The position numbers and the translations under genes were made by a program. DNA of 64,000 nt from Streptosporangium roseum DSM 43021 (GTDB taxonomy: Bacteria; Actinomycetota; Actinomycetes; Streptosporangiales; Streptosporangiaceae), in contig NC_013595.1 of assembly GCF_000024865.1 (NCBI RefSeq), positions 4,712,001-4,776,000 of the forward strand, given 5' to 3'. Below, piece by piece: positions 62,316 through 64,000 of the stretch. The notes beneath the pieces were generated by a model. That model searched no databases and was not told the origin of the DNA. It saw only the letters and a program-made list of their open reading frames with translations. The first letter of the stretch is position 1; each line of letters opens with the position of its first letter.

Positions 62316-64000
62316 TCAAGGCACGTGGGGAAAGACCTCACAACTTGCCGACCTTGCCCGGTCCCGCCACCACATGAGCCCGTTCTGGCCTGCCAGTCGT
62401 GTCAGCGTCTCAAGGTGCCGGGAGGCGGCGGCGTTGTCGCCCAGCGCGGAGGCGAGCAGGGCCAGGTACCAGTCGACGGGCCCCATGCAGACCACCGCCG
62501 AAACCACTGAGATCCGCCCGGAATACGGCAGCAGCGCCGAGTAGGTCACCTGGCAGGCCGGCAGGTCCCCGATGGCGGCCTGGGCCGCGCCCTGCAGGCA
62601 GGTCATGGAGAGCCACGACCAGTCCGGCGGCGGTGCCGGCCAGCCGTTCGCGGCCAAGGCGCGGGCCTCCCGCACGCGGCCCTGCGCGCACAGCTGCAGC
62701 ACCCGAGCATCGTGATCCGCACTGGGATGAACGCCGGTGATCGCGTCGATCAGCGGCCCTGCCTCCGCGATGGTGCCCTGGTTGTAGCGCAATATGAGAC
62801 GCCCGATCGCCACCACTCCGCCCGCATACCAGTAGCCGATCCGGGTGGCCTGGCGTTCGGCCTCCCCGTACAGGTTTTCGGCGTCGTCGAACCGCCCGCT
62901 CAGGACGAGCCTGGTGATCCGCCATATGGTGTGCTGAAAGCGCGGCCATGGCAATGACAGCCGCTCCAGCATGACGTCGCAGCGGGCGGCGGCCGCGTCC
63001 GCGGCGGCCAGGTCGAACAGCTCCAACCGGTGGTGGGCGAACATCATCTGGGCGAGCAGTTCGAATCCCGGCATTCGTGTGCGCAGTGCGAGCTCGTGCA
63101 ATTCCTCGGTGAGCTCCAGCAGCTCGGGGATGTGCAGCGGCTGAGGCAGCGACAGGTGCCGGGCGTTGAGCATCCGCATCAGCAGATACGGGTCGCCCAG
63201 CCGGCGAGCCATCGCGACAGCCTCGGCGGAAAAGGCGTGACCGCGGGGGTCATCAGTCCCGTGCAGCTCCTGTGCCAGTCCCCCCAGCAGCAGGGCTCGC
63301 TCGTGGCTGTCAGCCTCGGGCAGCGCTCGCAGCGCGGCCTCGAACCGATCCACCAGCCACAACTCCGCCGCCCCGTACAAATCACGCAGTGTCCAGATCG
63401 CCGGGGCATCCAGTGCGGTGAGGGCGCGGGCGGTCAGCTCCGAGTTCCCCCCGACTCGGTCGGCGGCACGTACGGCCTTCGCACGGGCCTGTCGCGCGCC
63501 GATCACGTCCCCGGCCTCCAGCAGCGCACGGACCTGCCGCAGCAGCAGCTCCACGTGCTCTACCGGGTCACCCGCGCAGGCGCCGTGCGCGACGACCGCC
63601 CGGCCCCACCAGACAGCCGCCTCCTCGTAGGCCAGGCGCAGGCTCGCCTGTTCGGCGGCGGCGATCGCCCAGCGCGTGGCATCGGCGTACGCGGCCGGGC
63701 CGGCCTCCACCGCGTGGTGAGCGATGACCGTGACGTCCACGCCTGGCCGGAAGGACAGGGCGGTCATGACCGCCTGGTGGATGACCGCCTTGCGCAGCGG
63801 CGGGATCTCGCGGACAAGGGTCTCCCTGACCAGGTCGTGGGCGAACGCCATGGAAACCTCACCGGGAACGATCAACCCGGCCCGGGCTGTCCGGTCCAGC
63901 GTGTCGTAGACTTCCACCCATCCGATCTCGGATGTCTCGCACACCTCGGCGACCACGGCCGGGTCGAAGTCCCGACCGATCAGTGCGGCGACACCCAGAA
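62316..64000 (-). CDS. AfsR/LuxR-type ATPase regulator, C-terminal part (5' end outside window)
   Basis: The frame is open at the window edge, so the start and the ATP-binding domain lie beyond 64000. The visible 560 residues begin at the end of an AAA/NB-ARC-like module (LGVAALIGRDFDPAVVAEVC, FAHDLVRETLVREIPP). They continue as helical TPR-like repeats with AVWWGRAVVAHGACAGDPVE, ALLLGGLAQELHGTDDPRGH and LYGEAERQATRIGYWYAGG. This architecture matches BTAD/AfsR- or MalT-like actinomycete regulators, whose HTH is at the N- or C-terminus; none is at this C-terminus. It converges on the giant exoprotein gene. Confidence 0.78.
   Translation of the reverse strand, partial: LGVAALIGRDFDPAVVAEVCETSEIGWVEVYDTLDRTARAGLIVPGEVSMAFAHDLVRETLVREIPPLRKAVIHQAVMTALSFRPGVDVTVIAHHAVEAGPAAYADATRWAIAAAEQASLRLAYEEAAVWWGRAVVAHGACAGDPVEHVELLLRQVRALLEAGDVIGARQARAKAVRAADRVGGNSELTARALTALDAPAIWTLRDLYGAAELWLVDRFEAALRALPEADSHERALLLGGLAQELHGTDDPRGHAFSAEAVAMARRLGDPYLLMRMLNARHLSLPQPLHIPELLELTEELHELALRTRMPGFELLAQMMFAHHRLELFDLAAADAAAARCDVMLERLSLPWPRFQHTIWRITRLVLSGRFDDAENLYGEAERQATRIGYWYAGGVVAIGRLILRYNQGTIAEAGPLIDAITGVHPSADHDARVLQLCAQGRVREARALAANGWPAPPPDWSWLSMTCLQGAAQAAIGDLPACQVTYSALLPYSGRISVVSAVVCMGPVDWYLALLASALGDNAAASRHLETLTRLAGQNGLMWWRDRARSASCEVFPHVP

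Noticed and set aside
1..64000. rRNA, tRNA and riboswitch genes
   Set aside because: No cloverleaf, rRNA core sequence or recognisable riboswitch consensus was noticed by eye; tRNAscan and Infernal runs would settle this.

Overview
The window is high-GC DNA from an actinomycete. Codon third positions are strongly G/C and starts are often GTG. The protein families are typical of filamentous soil actinobacteria, possibly Streptosporangiales: a Tat-exported type I cholesterol oxidase, a DtxR/IdeR-type iron-box siderophore uptake locus, a NirK-type nitrite reductase, AfsR-like regulators, HAF-repeat exoproteins and many decayed IS elements. The exact taxon cannot be fixed from the sequence alone. 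I saw no rRNA, tRNA or CRISPR array.

Region 1 (1-17 kb) is ordinary chromosomal accessory content. It holds the end of an MFS transporter, a LysR regulator, a siderophore-binding lipoprotein divergent from two FecCD permeases with two iron boxes between them and no ATPase, and an MFS exporter. A PadR regulator is coupled to an unusual membrane-domain/quinone-oxidoreductase fusion. A DUF2975 membrane protein is paired with a small XRE regulator. A zinc-ribbon protein, an SDR enzyme, a two-gene envelope operon, an AraC regulator, and a MarR/DMT-exporter pair arranged around a perfect 32-bp palindrome follow.

Region 2 (17-21 kb) looks like a small steroid-responsive island. It carries a cholesterol oxidase with a KstR-like box, and an AhpD-like protein overlapping a dihydrodipicolinate-reductase-like enzyme with a KstR2-type box. 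An orphan contractile-tail sheath gene follows at 21.3-22.5 kb.

Region 3 (22.6-28.8 kb) is a hypoxia/denitrification island. It has a narI 3' remnant, a CopD-like membrane protein, a membrane-anchored NirK, a frameshifted membrane gene, a PPOX-fold protein and a radical SAM/SPASM protein. DosR/DevR-type boxes lie upstream of all three transcription units.

Region 4 (29-55 kb) is a mobile-DNA graveyard with islands of intact cargo. Remnants of ISKra4-, IS5-, IS3-, IS630- and Tn3-type transposases and of tyrosine integrases surround an SDR/MFS/TetR efflux set, a complete IS5-type element carrying a passenger maleylpyruvate-isomerase-fold gene, a MocR/aminotransferase V/MFS set, two probable carbohydrate-binding repeat proteins (one lying between two 159-bp inverted arms), a prolyl oligopeptidase and an APH-type kinase.

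Region 5 (55.5-64 kb) encodes a secreted protein of about 2,190 residues that combines HAF repeats, an alpha/beta-hydrolase lipase domain, DUF11, choice-of-anchor and PKD domains. The window closes inside an AfsR/LuxR-type ATPase regulator.
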